Shown: positions 62,999 through 64,000 of the stretch, one piece after another | Position numbering within the stretch: the stretch's first letter is position 1 | Layout: every line of letters starts with the position of its first letter | NCBI GenBank assembly: GCA_950097015.1 | Contig: CATNEN010000029.1 | Location: forward strand, 8,544,001 to 8,608,000 | Direction of reading: 5' to 3' | From: Macrostomum hystrix | Taxonomy: Eukaryota > Platyhelminthes > Macrostomidae | Length of the DNA stretch: 64,000 bases | Translations under genes and position numbers: made by a program | The notes under the pieces: model-generated | Told to the model about the DNA's origin: nothing | Databases searched by the model: none | What the model saw: only the letters and a program-made list of their open reading frames with translations

Positions 62999-63411
62999 AA
63001 CGATGAAAAGCGTATGCTGTCTATTGTATAAATAATAATTTTTTTGAAAAGCGAACGTTCGAGCGGCTTTATACGAGTGTGAATAGTTTTGATAGTCAGA
63101 TAGTTAGTGGTCAGATAGTTCATAGATGGAGGAATTTTTAATTAATTGTCAACCAGCTCAGCGCAGAAGTAGCATGTCACATTGATTTTGCCGTCATGAT
63201 GTCAGCAAGCTGTGTGATACTAGTAAAGACAAGAGGGGCATTCGGTCTGAAAGTTGTGATAAATTTTCATTTAATTAGTTTTTACGAGCTTTTATGCAGT
63301 TCATCTGCTTTCTATGTAGGAACCTACCTAATCTATTTTTCAGCTTCTGCCAGGCGGTTCCTCAAACCCACAAGCCTTGCAGCATGGTTGTTCGGAAGCC
63401 TCAGAAAAATT

Positions 63412-63930
63412 AATGATGGCCGTTTTGATTAGCCTGCGTGCAGCACCCAGTTTTCTTTCTGAGAAGTCTTTTTAAGTCGGTGCATTTGTTGAGCAACAAA
63501 TTTCTGCCAAACATGCTGGCAAAAACACCACAAGAATGTGAATCTCTTTGCTGGGTGCAAATCCGGGAAATTAGAGAAAAGTGTGCTGCATGTAAGCCAG
63601 AAATTCCAAGATCAGCTAATGCACGTATGATAGCAGCATCAGGCGAAGCCAAAAGAGCACTAAAAATGTTTCGGTGTTATTGGGTTGGACTTAAAAGAAC
63701 AAGATCCGTTTGTGCCCTTACAAAATCTGTAGCCCTAGCGTTACTTTGTGGAACTCACTTTAACCTGCAGACATATTGGTGTGCAGCTTGTCGTCTTACG
63801 TCGGAGTTTCGCAAGGAGTCAAGATAAATGCATTTTCTATCCTTGCAGTCAATCGCCAGGAGCCAAAAGACAACTCGATGGGGTGTTTTTGTTAAAAATC
63901 GGGAGCGATTGTTTTGAATATGTGTCTGAA
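63412..63930 (-). pseudogene. Ulp1/C48-type cysteine protease remnant
   Basis: Minus strand, reading inward from the right inverted repeat. The frame passes RVVFWLLAID, then KCIYLDSL (the W-L and Asp motifs of Ulp1-family proteases), a TGA, a second stop, then QQRDSHSCGVFASMFGRNLL, matching the Q-x(5)-C-G-V-F active-site segment. The usual His before the Trp is Phe, and there are at least two in-frame stops, so it is inactive. The left arm also reads the first part of the same frame up to the MITE. Known Ulp1 proteases cleave SUMO; several DNA transposons carry one of unclear use. Confidence 0.6.
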
Positions 63931-64000
63931 TAGCTGTCGGGAAACAGGTACATTATAAAAACATCTGTTATGTTATAGGACGATCTTAAGTGCAGTAACT

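Larger units (their letters stand above)
61620..63953. mobile_element. Inverted-repeat element with Ulp1-like protease remnant
   Basis: Ends are a roughly 95-bp inverted repeat: left 61620-61699 continuing at 62204-62216 after removal of a nested MITE, right 63863-63953. Both start ATGTACCTGTTT inward and share ATTCAGACACATATTC and CGCTCCCGATTTTTAACA. Flanks both carry TATAAAA but not as an exact duplication. The inside has a minus-strand Ulp1-like frame. DNA transposons with such proteases include the KDZ and some Mutator-like groups; the class here is not settled. Inverted duplication of a gene fragment is the alternative. Confidence 0.6.

Overview
The window looks like nuclear DNA of a free-living flatworm; a Macrostomum-like species is my best guess. 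The main support is a gene of the tegumental-allergen-like type (two EF-hands fused to a dynein-light-chain domain), an architecture known from Platyhelminthes. Spliced genes, tRNA-derived SINEs, LTR and DNA transposons and very many minisatellites fit an animal genome. The species call is inference.

Layout. 1-9318 (minus): the 5' part of a very large gene with four short exons of predicted helical protein, then one exon open for 7,967 nt to the window edge. Plus-strand frames there are shadows of its repeats. 10906-11827: a decayed mariner-like element. 12620-14815 (plus): a divergent CK1-group kinase. 15.7-22.8 kb: a gene-poor, TAAT-rich stretch upstream of an NK1-class homeobox gene (22783-24012, plus). 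27080-28057 (minus): the EF-hand/dynein-light-chain gene. 29415-35279 (plus): a class A peptide GPCR (NPY/NPF-like) with a 4.2-kb intron full of tandem repeats. 39081-46196 (plus): a two-domain CAP (GAPR-1-like) gene. 49190-54619 (minus): a phospholipid scramblase in five exons. 55951-59700: rearranged Ty3/gypsy sequence with a 0.6-kb direct repeat. 61620-63953: an inverted-repeat element with a decayed Ulp1-like protease, carrying an hAT-type MITE in one arm.

The genes are unrelated housekeeping or developmental genes with no sign of shared function. What unites the window is repeats: about fifteen minisatellite arrays with units of about 20-54 bp. Some are coding (51- and 54-bp arrays of the giant gene, and the scramblase N-terminus). 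Most others fill introns and begin or end within tens of bases of splice sites. In the CAP gene one array is built from copies of the splice acceptor plus start codon. Seven copies of one tRNA-derived SINE and four of a second are spread through introns and intergenic DNA.

Limits: exon borders were read by eye from splice consensus, phase and family conservation. The 5' part of homeobox exon 2 does not resolve into one frame. Repeat counts are approximate.
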